Shown here: piece after piece, positions 8,523-16,811 of the stretch
Numbering within the stretch: position 1 is the first letter of the stretch
How the letters are laid out: every line of letters begins with the position of its first letter
The notes under the pieces: generated by a model
Told to the model about the DNA's origin: nothing
The model's input: only the letters and a program-made list of their open reading frames with translations
Databases searched by the model: none
Assembly: GCF_900116115.1 (NCBI RefSeq)
Contig: NZ_FOZP01000001.1
Location: forward strand, 202,071-266,070
DNA from: Lutibacter maritimus
Lineage (GTDB): Bacteria; Bacteroidota; Bacteroidia; Flavobacteriales; Flavobacteriaceae
Direction: 5' to 3'
Length of the DNA stretch: 64,000 nt
Program-made: the position numbers and the translations under genes

Positions 8523-9227
8523 TTAAAATTCAGATAATACTTTAATTACATTGCATATATATGAACATTCAGATAATTTAATCTTAAAATCAGGAAATTG
8601 TTTTTTGTCAGGGTGTAAGGAACTTAAAGTTAAAATTCCATTGTCAACATCCTGGGCCTTTATTTTTTTAAATATGATTCCTCGCTCATTATGAAAAAAG
8701 CAAAATATATCCCATTTATGAGAATGTAGCTTACTATTCCAATATATTTTTGGAATAGATCTACAATAAGCCCAATCACCTTCAGCTAAACTTTTCTTGG
8801 AACCATCATCCATACTTATACCTTCAACTTCAATTTTAAAGTATTTACTTCCGTTTGAAGGCATTTGTTTTACTTGTAGTTTTTCTGTTTCCAATTTTTT
8901 AATAGCTTCATCTGCAAAATAAACGTTGCTTAATCCTCCACGCCCTTTTACTGGTATTATGTATACTTCTTTTATAGGGTATTCTTCTTCATTGATTAGT
9001 TTTCCTTCAGGTTTAAATTGATTTTTTGGAGCCATTAAATTAACATCATTAAATGTGTCTTGTTGATTTAATTTGACTTGTATCATTTCAGCTTTTAAAT
9101 CAGGTATATTTCTCTTGCCACCCTCCCAAGAATCTAATGTATGTACTGAAATATTTAATAAATCAGCAAAATTTATTCTAGATAAACCATACTTTTTTCT
9201 TAAAGCCCTTAGTTCTAATCCTGTCAT
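8523..9227 (-). CDS. CI/LexA-like prophage repressor (XRE HTH + S24 peptidase)
   Basis: This is a 234-residue repressor. The N-terminal XRE helix-turn-helix covers about residues 3-55 (LRALRKKYGLSRINFADLLN, TLDSWEGGKRNIP). The C-terminal S24/LexA-like autoproteolysis domain has a nucleophile Ser in VEGISMDDG and a general-base Lys in GIIFKKIK. Such repressors hold the lysogenic state and are cleaved after RecA activation. The expected Ala-Gly/Cys-Gly cleavage site is not obvious; the GRGG segment near residue 97 is one candidate. It faces the divergent early operon across a 156-bp operator region. Confidence 0.9.
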   Translation of the reverse strand: MTGLELRALRKKYGLSRINFADLLNISVHTLDSWEGGKRNIPDLKAEMIQVKLNQQDTFNDVNLMAPKNQFKPEGKLINEEEYPIKEVYIIPVKGRGGLSNVYFADEAIKKLETEKLQVKQMPSNGSKYFKIEVEGISMDDGSKKSLAEGDWAYCRSIPKIYWNSKLHSHKWDIFCFFHNERGIIFKKIKAQDVDNGILTLSSLHPDKKQFPDFKIKLSECSYICNVIKVLSEF

Positions 9228-9383
9228 ATTTAAGTAGTTATATACAAAGTACTAAAATATTTGTAAAAATGTACTAAATAAATTTGGTACATTAGGTACA
9301 AAGTATGTATATTTGTAATGTGTTACAACAAAGTTAATTAAATGACTGAGTTAAAACAAGCATAATATTTAAAATACCTAAAA
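9228..9383. promoter_or_regulatory. lysis-lysogeny control region with divergent promoters and operator repeats
   Basis: The rightward promoter is predicted from TTG at 9284-9286, a 21-bp spacer, and a consensus TATATTTG at 9308-9315. Leftward, a TACTTTG box is read from 9251 to 9245. Between them is an inverted repeat (AATGTAC 9268-9274 and GTACATT 9287-9293). Further GTAC-containing half-sites lie at 9249, 9287 and 9296. The repeat overlaps the rightward -33 region, so repressor bound there would block the early promoter. Confidence 0.65.
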
Positions 9384-9722
9384 ATGAGGACACATACATT
9401 AACCAAAACTGAAGAACAAATATTGCAAAATACAATGCAAGGTTTCAGTAACAAAGAAATTGCCTCTACAAGATTTAGAAGTGTAAATACAGTAATAACA
9501 CATTGTAAGAGGATTAAATCAAAATTAAATGCCAAAAATATGTCGCATGCTATTTTGATTTATTTGGGATCAATTGACAATCCAAAGCAAATAGTTCAAG
9601 CTTTAATGTTTTTAGTAATACAGAGTTTTATCATTTTTTCAGAAAATGACTTTGAAATGAGAAGAGTAAATAAAATAAAAACCTTTAGAGCAAGAACAAC
9701 TAACGTACGTAAATCTAATTAA
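9384..9722 (+). CDS. LuxR-type HTH protein, first rightward early gene
   Basis: The first 60 residues form a LuxR/GerE-type helix-turn-helix (LTKTEEQILQNTMQGFSNKEIA, then SVNTVITHCKRIKSKL). The remainder is short, with one hydrophobic segment (QALMFLVIQSFIIF) and a basic tail. It has no receiver or ligand domain. Its place directly after the early promoter suggests a Cro-like or early transcription regulator; that role is inferred. It is 112 residues long. Confidence 0.7.
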   Translation: MRTHTLTKTEEQILQNTMQGFSNKEIASTRFRSVNTVITHCKRIKSKLNAKNMSHAILIYLGSIDNPKQIVQALMFLVIQSFIIFSENDFEMRRVNKIKTFRARTTNVRKSN

Positions 9723-9723
9723 T

Positions 9724-9873
9724 ATGAATACAATGTACCAATTACCAGTTTTAGAAACAGTTTTTGTTTGTGCTCCTGATGGTGTAATCACCATTCAAAA
9801 AAAAGTGAGTTCAATAATTAGTTCATACAGAAATAGTATTGCTAAAAATCATTTTAAAACCTATTCAATTTAA
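9724..9873 (+). CDS. 49-residue early protein, unknown
   Basis: An ATG frame of 49 codons begins just after the stop of the LuxR-type gene (start MNTMYQLPVLETVF) and ends 4 bp before the next ATG at 9878. The tight spacing on both sides supports a real early gene. No family is recognised. Confidence 0.4.
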   Translation: MNTMYQLPVLETVFVCAPDGVITIQKKVSSIISSYRNSIAKNHFKTYSI

Positions 9874-9877
9874 GATT

Positions 9878-10114
9878 ATGTTTTTTATAAAACCTCAAAT
9901 AAAACTTCCTGCATTGCCAATCATTAACATTTGGTTGCAAAAGGAATATGATCTTCTTCAATCTGAAGCAGATGTAATTGAATTTATTTTTAAAAAGCAG
10001 AATGAAATTGAAATTACAAATAATGTAGCAAGAATTAAAGCTATTGAAGCTTTAATAAATCCGTTGTATTCAATCATTACAAACAAATCGTATCAAAGTA
10101 AAATTAGTATATAA
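9878..10114 (+). CDS. small early protein, unknown
   Basis: The 78-residue product starts at ATG 9878 (MFFIKPQIKLP). The longer frame from TTG 9839 would overlap the preceding small gene. A Pro-rich start is followed by helical sequence (KEYDLLQSEADVIEFIFKKQNEI). The next gene's ATG follows the stop immediately. Function is unknown. Confidence 0.45.
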   Translation: MFFIKPQIKLPALPIINIWLQKEYDLLQSEADVIEFIFKKQNEIEITNNVARIKAIEALINPLYSIITNKSYQSKISI

Positions 10115-10342
10115 ATGAAAAAAATAGACAACATTAAAAATCTATTCAATGATGCAGCTATTCAGCAAGACAGAAATGAGTTTTATGAAGTTGTAGCCAA
10201 AGAATTTGGTTTGGAAGTATCATCAGTTAGGGTAGGGTGGTTTCATCGTTTTGAAATCCCTAAAAAATACAAAATTCAAGAAAACTTAATTGTTATAATG
10301 CAAAATTTTATCGCTAATAAAAATGCTGTAATGATTAAATAA
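10115..10342 (+). CDS. small early protein, unknown
   Basis: This 75-residue product begins directly after the previous stop and its own stop overlaps the next start by one base, so these genes form one translational unit. The sequence (AAIQQDRNEFYEVVAKEFGLEVSSVRVGWF) could form a short helix-turn-helix-like segment, but no family is recognised. Confidence 0.5.
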   Translation: MKKIDNIKNLFNDAAIQQDRNEFYEVVAKEFGLEVSSVRVGWFHRFEIPKKYKIQENLIVIMQNFIANKNAVMIK

Positions 10343-10530
10343 TGTTAGCTGAAACTGTATATCCAATTATTAAAGCACTTGATGTAAGTGAGCAATTTAA
10401 GTTGTTTAAGCAGCTTGAAAAGGATATTCAGTTGAGAATGGATAATTCACACATTTTATCAGAAAAGGCTCAAAGAAAAATTGAAAGAATCAAATGGTTA
10501 AAAAAACACATTTTTTATCCACCAAAGTAA
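10342..10530 (+). CDS. small basic early protein, unknown
   Basis: This 62-residue, helical, Lys-rich product (LSEKAQRKIERIKWLKKH) overlaps the upstream stop by one base. Its size and charge would suit a small nucleic-acid-binding protein, but that is only a guess from composition. Confidence 0.45.
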   Translation: MLAETVYPIIKALDVSEQFKLFKQLEKDIQLRMDNSHILSEKAQRKIERIKWLKKHIFYPPK

Positions 10531-10535
10531 AAATT

Positions 10536-10751
10536 ATGAAAACCCAAATTACAAAAGGAATCATAGCATTGGCTGCTGTACCAACAGCATCAATATATCT
10601 CTTCAAATCTATAGAAATCTCGATCATACTTTTTATTGTGATTTTATTAGCAAATGTAAGTGTGTTTTTATCAATCGGATTCTATTTAAAAAATGTTATA
10701 AGTAACTATTTCTGGGTAGATCCAAAAATATCAGAAAAATTAAAAAAATAA
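10536..10751 (+). CDS. small two-helix membrane protein, early region
   Basis: ATG 10536 is chosen over 10494 because it follows the previous stop by 5 bp. The 71-residue product has two hydrophobic segments (GIIALAAVPTASIYLF and ISIILFIVILLANVSVFLSI) and a charged C-terminus. Early phage membrane proteins of this type can act in superinfection exclusion, but there is no direct evidence. A hairpin (10752-10771, arms CCCACAG/CTGTGGG) follows immediately without a T-run. Confidence 0.5.
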   Translation: MKTQITKGIIALAAVPTASIYLFKSIEISIILFIVILLANVSVFLSIGFYLKNVISNYFWVDPKISEKLKK

Positions 10752-10812
10752 CCCACAGCTGCAACTGTGGGCCAATCAAACCGAAGTCTAATTTATAAAA
10801 GTATTCAAAATT

Positions 10813-12825
10813 ATGGAAAATTCAATTGCCATTAAACAAATCAGCCTATTAAATTTTAAAGGGTTGAGAAATCAAACAATCAACTTTAATCACATCACAA
10901 ATATTTTCGGAGATAATGGAGTTGGAAAAACTACAATATTCGATGCATTTACATGGTTGCTTTTCGGTAAAGACAGCACTGATAGAACAAACTTTGAAAT
11001 TAAAACCCTCGATAAAAATAATAATGTAATTCCTCAAATTGAACATGAGGTTGCTGCTATTATTGAAGTAAATGGTGAAGAAATTTCAGTTCGAAGAATA
11101 TTAAAAGAAAATTGGGTAAAAAAGCGTGGTTCTTTAGAAGCTGAATTCTCTGGAAACATAACTGATTACTTTTGGAATGATGTTCCAAAATCTCAAAAGG
11201 AATATCAAGAAAAAATAGCCTCATTGTTAGATGAATCTGTTTTTAAAATGATTACAAATCCGCTGGCTTTTAATTCAATGAAATGGCAAGATAAAAGAAC
11301 TGCTTTAATTGAATTGGTTGGAAATGTTAGTGATGAAGTTATTGCCGGAACCAATAAAGATTTTACCAATTTATTAGCCAAATTAACCAATAAATCTATT
11401 GAGGAATACAAAAAGCAATTAGCAGCACAACGTAAAAAGTTGAACGACGAAATTAAATCTATTCCAACGCGTGTTGATGAGGTTTACAAAAATATGCCAG
11501 CACCTTTAGATTTTGTTCAGTTAGCATTAGATAAAACAGCGCATCAAAAATCTTTGGATAAAATTCAATCTCAAATAGATGACAAAACAAAAGCTTTTGA
11601 TGCAATTTTAGAAAGAAGAAATGCATTGGCTAATGAAATTTTTGAAATTAAAAGCAAACTTAAAAACATTGAGTTTGAAACCAAACAAACAGTTGTTAAT
11701 TCAGCAAAGCAAGGTTCCTCAGAAATCGACAAATTAAATAACGAATTGATTGCAAAAAAGGGTGAACTAAAATCAGCGGAAAATTTATTAAAATCATTGC
11801 AATTAAAATTACAAGGTTTAGAAAATGAGGTTGTTTCTTATGAAACTAAAATTTTTAACAAACGCAAACAATGGGAAGATGAAAACGCTAAACAACTAAC
11901 TTTTGATGAACATAATTTTCATTGTCCAACGTGTAAACGTGATTTTGAAAGTAGTGATATTGCAGCTAAAAAACGTGAAATAAGTGAAACATTTGCTAAA
12001 ACAAAAAGTGAAAATTTAACTGCAATAAATAGTGAGGGTAAATTATTAGCAGAACAAAGAACAGCTCTTTTAAATGAGGTTGAAACACTAAAAAGCAGAA
12101 TTGCAAAAGGGAATGAACTTAACAATGAAATTTTACTTGACATTGTAAATATTGAAGCCAAAATTGAGCGTTTGTCAACTAAGGATTCTACTAATGATGT
12201 TCTTAATATTGATGTTGAAATACAAAGTGCTTTAAGTAAAAATGAAACGTATCAAACATTAAAAGCTGAACTAACTACCAAAGAAGCAGCTTCACAAGTT
12301 CAAGAAACCATCAATATTGAAGATTTAAAGAATCATAAAAAATCAATAGAAGTTATAATAACTGAAATAAATGCTCAATTAGCAATTGAAACACAAATTG
12401 AAACTGCTAAAAAGCGTGTGGCAGAATTACAAGTTCAAGAAAGTAATTATGCGCAACAAATTTCAGATCTAGAAAAGGAACAATTTGTTATTGAAAACTT
12501 CATTAAAAGAAAAATTGATACGCTTGAGAATTTGATTAATGAAAAATTTCATTTCGTAAAATTCAAATTATTTGAAACTCAAATTAATGGTGCAGAGGTT
12601 GAATGTTGTCATACCTTAATTGATGGTGTTCCTTTTTCTGATGCAAACACAGCTTCAAAAATTAATGCTGGTTTGGACATTATAAATACACTTTGTGAAT
12701 TCTACAAAATTACAGCACCGATATTCATAGATAACCGAGAAAGCATTGTCAATATAATTGAATGTAAATCTCAAATAGTAAATCTTATTGTATCAAAACC
12801 AGATAAAACTTTAAGAGTAGCTTAA
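10813..12825 (+). CDS. SbcC/Rad50-like ATPase of the phage recombination module
   Basis: This 670-residue SMC-type ATPase has a Walker A motif GDNGVGKTT (residues 33-41), long coiled-coil arms, and a zinc hook at CPTC (C371, C374). The C-terminal half carries a Walker-B-like IFIDN segment in place of a classic DE pair. It lies directly ahead of RecT and an MBL-fold hydrolase, a grouping seen in phages where the ATPase works with a nuclease on DNA ends. It is distinct from the second zinc-hook ATPase at 26092. The role in end processing or recombination is inferred. Confidence 0.8.
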   Translation: MENSIAIKQISLLNFKGLRNQTINFNHITNIFGDNGVGKTTIFDAFTWLLFGKDSTDRTNFEIKTLDKNNNVIPQIEHEVAAIIEVNGEEISVRRILKENWVKKRGSLEAEFSGNITDYFWNDVPKSQKEYQEKIASLLDESVFKMITNPLAFNSMKWQDKRTALIELVGNVSDEVIAGTNKDFTNLLAKLTNKSIEEYKKQLAAQRKKLNDEIKSIPTRVDEVYKNMPAPLDFVQLALDKTAHQKSLDKIQSQIDDKTKAFDAILERRNALANEIFEIKSKLKNIEFETKQTVVNSAKQGSSEIDKLNNELIAKKGELKSAENLLKSLQLKLQGLENEVVSYETKIFNKRKQWEDENAKQLTFDEHNFHCPTCKRDFESSDIAAKKREISETFAKTKSENLTAINSEGKLLAEQRTALLNEVETLKSRIAKGNELNNEILLDIVNIEAKIERLSTKDSTNDVLNIDVEIQSALSKNETYQTLKAELTTKEAASQVQETINIEDLKNHKKSIEVIITEINAQLAIETQIETAKKRVAELQVQESNYAQQISDLEKEQFVIENFIKRKIDTLENLINEKFHFVKFKLFETQINGAEVECCHTLIDGVPFSDANTASKINAGLDIINTLCEFYKITAPIFIDNRESIVNIIECKSQIVNLIVSKPDKTLRVA

Positions 12826-12846
12826 AAATATACTCAGAAAGGTAAG

Positions 12847-12896
12847 CTGTTAAAGGAACAGCCGCTTTTACAGTTGGGGAGTTAAGAACTGTTTTT
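12847..12896 (+). terminator. two short hairpins before recT, terminator or attenuator
   Basis: A CTGTT/AACAG hairpin (12847-12861) is followed by ACAGTT/AACTGT (12870-12892) and then a T-run (12892-12896). This resembles a weak intrinsic terminator in the 104-bp gap between the ATPase and recT genes. Because both are early genes, partial termination could set their ratio. Confidence 0.35.
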
Positions 12897-12929
12897 ATTT
12901 GAAATTTTAATTAACTAAATATTTGAAAA

Positions 12930-13811
12930 ATGAGTACACAAATTAAAAAATTTACTGAAGATACTGTAGGCTCAGTATTGACAAAATTAGAACAATTTAA
13001 AACAGAAGGTGGCTTAAAATTACCTGAAAATTACAGTGCTGAAAATGCTTTAAGAAGTGCTTTTTTGATTTTACAAGAAACACAAGATTTAAATAAACGT
13101 CCAGCATTAGAAGTTTGCACTAAAGAAAGTATTGCAAATGCATTATTAGATACAGTTTTACAAGGTTTATCACCATCAAAAAAGCAATGCTACTATATTG
13201 TTTATGGAAATAAATTAGTGATGCAACGAAGCTATATGGGAACAATGGCAATTGGTAAAAGAGTTGCTGGAATTAAGGATGTTGTATCAATAGCAATTTA
13301 TGATGGAGATGTATTTGAATATGGTTTTGATTTTACAACAGGAAGAAAAAACATTACAAAACATGAGCAAAATTTTGAAAATATAAATCCTCAGAAAGTT
13401 AAAGGAGCTTATGCAATTGCCATTTTTAAAGATGGTACCACAGATGCAGAAGTGATGAATATGGAACAAATAAGGTCATCTTGGGAAATGGGGAAAGCTA
13501 AAGGTAATTCTCCTGCTCATCAAAAGTTTCCAGATGAGATGGCAAAAAAAACAGTTGTTTCTAGATTGTTGAAAACAAAAATTGGAAGTTCTGATGATGC
13601 TGATTTGTTTGATGAAATTGAAATTACAGATACTACAGTAGCATTTGTTGAAAATGAAATAACTGAAAAAGCCAATAAAGAAACATTAGACATTGATGCT
13701 GAAGATGTGACTGAAAATGAGCAACCGATTGAGGAGTCAGAAATTAAATCCAAGAATTCAATTGAAGACAAAGAGAATATACAATTAAAAGCTACTCAAC
13801 CAGAATTCTAA
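12930..13811 (+). CDS. recT: RecT-family single-strand annealing protein
   Basis: The 293-residue product matches RecT: NALRSAFLILQ, then CTKESIANALLDTVLQGLSPSKKQCYYIVYGNKLVMQRSYMG, the typical core, and a later PDEMAKKTVVSRLLK segment. The C-terminal 60 residues are acidic and variable, as in other RecT proteins. It anneals complementary single strands during phage recombination. Its stop overlaps the start of the MBL-fold gene by one base, pairing annealase with a putative nuclease. Confidence 0.9.
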   Translation: MSTQIKKFTEDTVGSVLTKLEQFKTEGGLKLPENYSAENALRSAFLILQETQDLNKRPALEVCTKESIANALLDTVLQGLSPSKKQCYYIVYGNKLVMQRSYMGTMAIGKRVAGIKDVVSIAIYDGDVFEYGFDFTTGRKNITKHEQNFENINPQKVKGAYAIAIFKDGTTDAEVMNMEQIRSSWEMGKAKGNSPAHQKFPDEMAKKTVVSRLLKTKIGSSDDADLFDEIEITDTTVAFVENEITEKANKETLDIDAEDVTENEQPIEESEIKSKNSIEDKENIQLKATQPEF

Positions 13812-14548
13812 TGAAATTAAAAGTAATAGGCACAGGAAGTAAAGGTAATTGTTACCTGCTTGAAAATGAAAATGAAGCTCTTATAATTGAAGCAGGGGTT
13901 AATATTCAATCTATAAAACAAGCTTTAAACTTCAATGTATCAAAAGTGGCTGGTTGTATTGTTTCACATGAACATATGGACCATGCAAAAAGCATTGAAG
14001 ATTTATTAAAAGTAGGAATCAATACATATGCTTCAAAAGCAACATTTAAAGCTTTAAAAATTGAAAATCATCGTGCAATACCAATGGTTAATAAGGGGTT
14101 GTTAACCATTGGAAATTTTAAAGTAATGCCTTTTGATGTGCAACATGATGCAGCAGAACCGTTTGGTTTTATTATCAAACATAATGATTGTGGAAATGTA
14201 TTGTTTTTAACAGATACTTTTTACTGTGCCTACACTTTTAAAAACCTAAATAACATCATTATTGAAGCCAATTTTTCGCAAAAAATAATTGATGCAAAAA
14301 TGAGAGCTGGAGCAACTCCAGAGTTTTTAAGGAATAGAATATTAAAATCACATTTAAGTTTAGAAAATTGTTTGGAAGCATTATCAAAAAATGACCTTTC
14401 GAAAGTAAATAACATTGTTTTAATCCATTTATCAGATTCAAATAGCAATGAGGTTGAATTTCAAAAAACAGTTGAAAAAGCTACACAAAAAACAGTAACC
14501 GTTGCCAATAATGGTATAAGTATCAACTTTAATAAAACACCATTTTAA
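13811..14548 (+). CDS. MBL-fold metallohydrolase, putative phage exonuclease
   Basis: This 245-residue protein has a metallo-beta-lactamase fold with the metal motif HEHMDH (residues 53-58), further ligands in FLTDT, and a late HLSDSNSN segment resembling the YycJ/Lactobacillus-type DNA hydrolases. The one-base overlap with recT is informative: RecT is usually partnered by an exonuclease, and MBL-fold proteins fill that place in many phages. Nuclease activity is therefore inferred from context. Confidence 0.8.
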   Translation: MKLKVIGTGSKGNCYLLENENEALIIEAGVNIQSIKQALNFNVSKVAGCIVSHEHMDHAKSIEDLLKVGINTYASKATFKALKIENHRAIPMVNKGLLTIGNFKVMPFDVQHDAAEPFGFIIKHNDCGNVLFLTDTFYCAYTFKNLNNIIIEANFSQKIIDAKMRAGATPEFLRNRILKSHLSLENCLEALSKNDLSKVNNIVLIHLSDSNSNEVEFQKTVEKATQKTVTVANNGISINFNKTPF

Positions 14549-14550
14549 AA

Positions 14551-14775
14551 ATGAAAGATTATCAGTTTACAGGAAGAAAATTTAAGTGCATTGGTTTAAA
14601 TGAAGTATTCTGCAGGTTTTGGAGTAAATATTTTACATATAAGAAAATTTATAAAGAAGTGGTTCCGCCAAATAAAGATTATAAGCTGATGCAAACCGAA
14701 AACAATATTCTTTTAGTTGATGATGAAAATCACTTATTAATTGTAGATGCTTCACAATTTAAATTAACCACATAA
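14551..14775 (+). CDS. small early protein, unknown
   Basis: The 74-residue product starts 2 bp after the MBL-fold gene. It is rich in aromatic and Lys residues early (CRFWSKYFTYKKIYKE), with a beta-rich end (NNILLVDDENHLLIVDASQ). It closes the recombination cluster, followed by two terminators. No family is recognised. Confidence 0.45.
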   Translation: MKDYQFTGRKFKCIGLNEVFCRFWSKYFTYKKIYKEVVPPNKDYKLMQTENNILLVDDENHLLIVDASQFKLTT

Positions 14776-14791
14776 CAGTATTTAAAATCTT

Positions 14792-14866
14792 TGGTAGTGT
14801 GAAGGGTTAAAACTACCATCTTTTTCATAGCAATTTTCCTGCCCTTGAAATACAGGGCAGGTTTTT
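14792..14866 (+). terminator. tandem intrinsic terminators
   Basis: The first hairpin is GGTAGT/ACTACC (14792-14816) followed by a T-rich run. The second is CCTGCCCT/AGGGCAGG (14838-14861) followed by five T. The second is a strong rho-independent signal. They divide the recT cluster from the next early block starting at 14883. Confidence 0.7.
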
Positions 14867-14882
14867 AAAAAGTAACTAAAAA

Positions 14883-15323
14883 ATGATTTACAACCCAAAC
14901 AAAGAAATAGACGTGCAAAATGCAATAACTCGTTTAAAGTGGCTTGTTTCTAATAAAAAAATATTTGAAATAAAACAGAAACGAGAAAAGAGATCTATAG
15001 CTCAAAATAGCTATTTGCATTTAATTCTTTCTTGGTTTGGATTGCAAACTGGATATACACTTCAGGAAGTTAAACAAGAAATATTCAAAAAACATGTAAA
15101 CCCAGAGTTGTTTTATGAAGGTGATAAAAATGGTGTAGTAACCATTCAAAAATGGTTAAGCACATCTGATTTAAATACTCAAGAAATGACTTTGGCTATT
15201 GATAAATTTAGAGATTTTGCGAGTAAAGAAGCTGGAATTTATTTGCCAGAACCTAAAGACTTGGCAATGTTGCAAGACATTGAAATAGAAATTAGTAAAC
15301 AATCATCAAAACAATACTTATGA
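14883..15323 (+). CDS. NinB-like recombination protein (tentative)
   Basis: The 146-residue product has a basic segment then RSIAQNSYLHLILSWF, and near the end an EMTLAIDKFRDFASKEAGIYLPEP block. This pattern (a KxRSxxQNxxLH motif plus a late helix ending in LPEP) is reminiscent of NinB-type phage recombination proteins. The match is by eye only. It overlaps the next gene by 4 bp. Confidence 0.45.
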   Translation: MIYNPNKEIDVQNAITRLKWLVSNKKIFEIKQKREKRSIAQNSYLHLILSWFGLQTGYTLQEVKQEIFKKHVNPELFYEGDKNGVVTIQKWLSTSDLNTQEMTLAIDKFRDFASKEAGIYLPEPKDLAMLQDIEIEISKQSSKQYL

Positions 15324-15655
15324 AAAATTTACAATATGACATTTTTGATGCTTTAAATGCAAATCACACCGATAAATTTTTGGAATACCACACTAAATAT
15401 CCATCAGTATTTCAAAAATTTAAACAATTAGCTATTGATGCTAAAAACTTAGGCCATAAACATTTTTCAGCTCGCGGATTATTCCAAGTGATGCGCTTTA
15501 AAACGGGTGGTGATCTTAAACAAGATGGATATAAATATAATAATAATTACACACCATTCTATGTTCGATTATTGGAAAAAGAATGCCCGGAGTTTGTAGG
15601 TTTTTTTGAAAAAAGAAAATCTAATAGTGACCAATTAATAAAAGCTGAAGTATAA
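15320..15655 (+). CDS. conserved-type phage protein, unknown
   Basis: This 111-residue product overlaps the previous stop by 4 bp. It contains FSARGLFQVMRFKTGGD and YKYNNNYTPFYVRLLEKECPEFVGFFEKR. That layout is familiar from a small phage protein of unknown role often found near recombination genes. No catalytic motif is visible. Confidence 0.5.
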   Translation: MKNLQYDIFDALNANHTDKFLEYHTKYPSVFQKFKQLAIDAKNLGHKHFSARGLFQVMRFKTGGDLKQDGYKYNNNYTPFYVRLLEKECPEFVGFFEKRKSNSDQLIKAEV

Positions 15656-15674
15656 CAAAAAATTAAAATTAACA

Positions 15675-15932
15675 ATGGGAATTGTAACAGGAAAAATTAA
15701 AGAGATTGAAGATTTATCTCAAGGTGTGCACCTTAAAAAAAGAGTATCTATTAAAACCAATGAGAGTGGTTATGTGTTTTTAGAATTTAGAGGTGTTCTT
15801 AAAAAATTATGCGACAATTTAAAAGAAGGTGATGATGTAATGGCTGAGCATTCTTATGATGGTAAAACTTCAAAAAAGTCTGGAGTAAAGTTCAACAATC
15901 TTCCAGGAATAAATATTCAAAAAATTAATTAA
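15675..15932 (+). CDS. small beta-rich protein, possible OB fold
   Basis: The 85-residue product is mostly predicted beta strand (GIVTGKIKEIEDLSQG, YVFLEFRGVLKKL, GVKFNNLPGINIQKIN). The spacing resembles short OB-fold proteins such as the DUF3127 group found in Bacteroidota phages near recombination genes. A single-strand-binding role is possible but unproven. Confidence 0.4.
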   Translation: MGIVTGKIKEIEDLSQGVHLKKRVSIKTNESGYVFLEFRGVLKKLCDNLKEGDDVMAEHSYDGKTSKKSGVKFNNLPGINIQKIN

Positions 15933-15946
15933 AAAAATCTACAAAA

Positions 15947-16582
15947 ATGATTGAATCTACAATTACTATAAAGTCAGGCAAAGTATTGAGTCAAATGTTT
16001 TTACAATATTCTTTTGAAGAGAAAAAAGAAGCTTGTACAGAAACAGTTACAAAGAAATCAGATTTACCAATCCATGATGATTGTCAACAAGCTTATGTGA
16101 ATTTAATTCCTCATCTAATTTTATTATGTGAACAGGAATTGGTGAATGAAACTATTGAAAAGGCCATAAACAATGGTATTGATGATATTGAAGAAGATAC
16201 TTCATATTTTAAAGATTATCGCGTATCAGAATTTAAAATTACCGGTTCAGCAAATTCTGAAGGTGTAGTTATTTCAGGTAAACGCTATTTAACTTCTGGA
16301 AAATCTATTGTTTTAAGCACACCATTTATTCGCTGGGATGATGAAGATTACAAATTTATAAGTGAATTTACAGAAGCAGTTGAAGCTTTAAGAGAAGAAG
16401 TTTATCAATATTACAACGGTAAACATGCACCAATGCCAAAACAAGAATCTTTTGATTTTGGAGAAGATAATATGGATGAACCTTTAAATAAACCATTTAT
16501 GAAAATTGCGGGTGATTTTAAAAAAATAATGGAAGAAAATGATATAACAATTTCAGTTTCTGCAGCTTCAAATGATGAGTAA
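15947..16582 (+). CDS. early phage protein, unknown
   Basis: The 211-residue, acidic product has an N-terminal beta segment (TITIKSGKVLSQMFLQYSF), a Cys-containing helix, and a central strand-rich region (YRVSEFKITGSANSEGVVISG). The same region occurs in a 15-bp-spaced early operon with the possible OB-fold gene. No family or active site is recognised. It overlaps the following small gene by 11 bp. Confidence 0.5.
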   Translation: MIESTITIKSGKVLSQMFLQYSFEEKKEACTETVTKKSDLPIHDDCQQAYVNLIPHLILLCEQELVNETIEKAINNGIDDIEEDTSYFKDYRVSEFKITGSANSEGVVISGKRYLTSGKSIVLSTPFIRWDDEDYKFISEFTEAVEALREEVYQYYNGKHAPMPKQESFDFGEDNMDEPLNKPFMKIAGDFKKIMEENDITISVSAASNDE

Positions 16583-16757
16583 AAAATACAGAGCTATGTG
16601 TGGCTTTTTAGATCAAAACGGATATGTATTTCATATCAATAGAATTCACTCAAAAAGATTTGAATTACACAAAAACGGCACCATTGTAAAAGTGTATAAA
16701 CAACGTCATAGTTGCAATAAAATCATTGCTAAAAAATATAATTCATTAAGAGCGTAG
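16572..16757 (+). CDS. small basic protein, unknown
   Basis: The 61-residue product overlaps the previous gene by 11 bp. It is very basic (RIHSKRFELHKNGTIVKVYKQRHSCNKIIAKKY). The composition would suit nucleic-acid binding, but nothing else supports a function. Confidence 0.4.
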   Translation: MMSKKYRAMCGFLDQNGYVFHINRIHSKRFELHKNGTIVKVYKQRHSCNKIIAKKYNSLRA

Positions 16758-16811
16758 GGACGTGAAAATTATCTTTTAAGTTCCATACATATTAACATAA
16801 TAATTGAAAAA

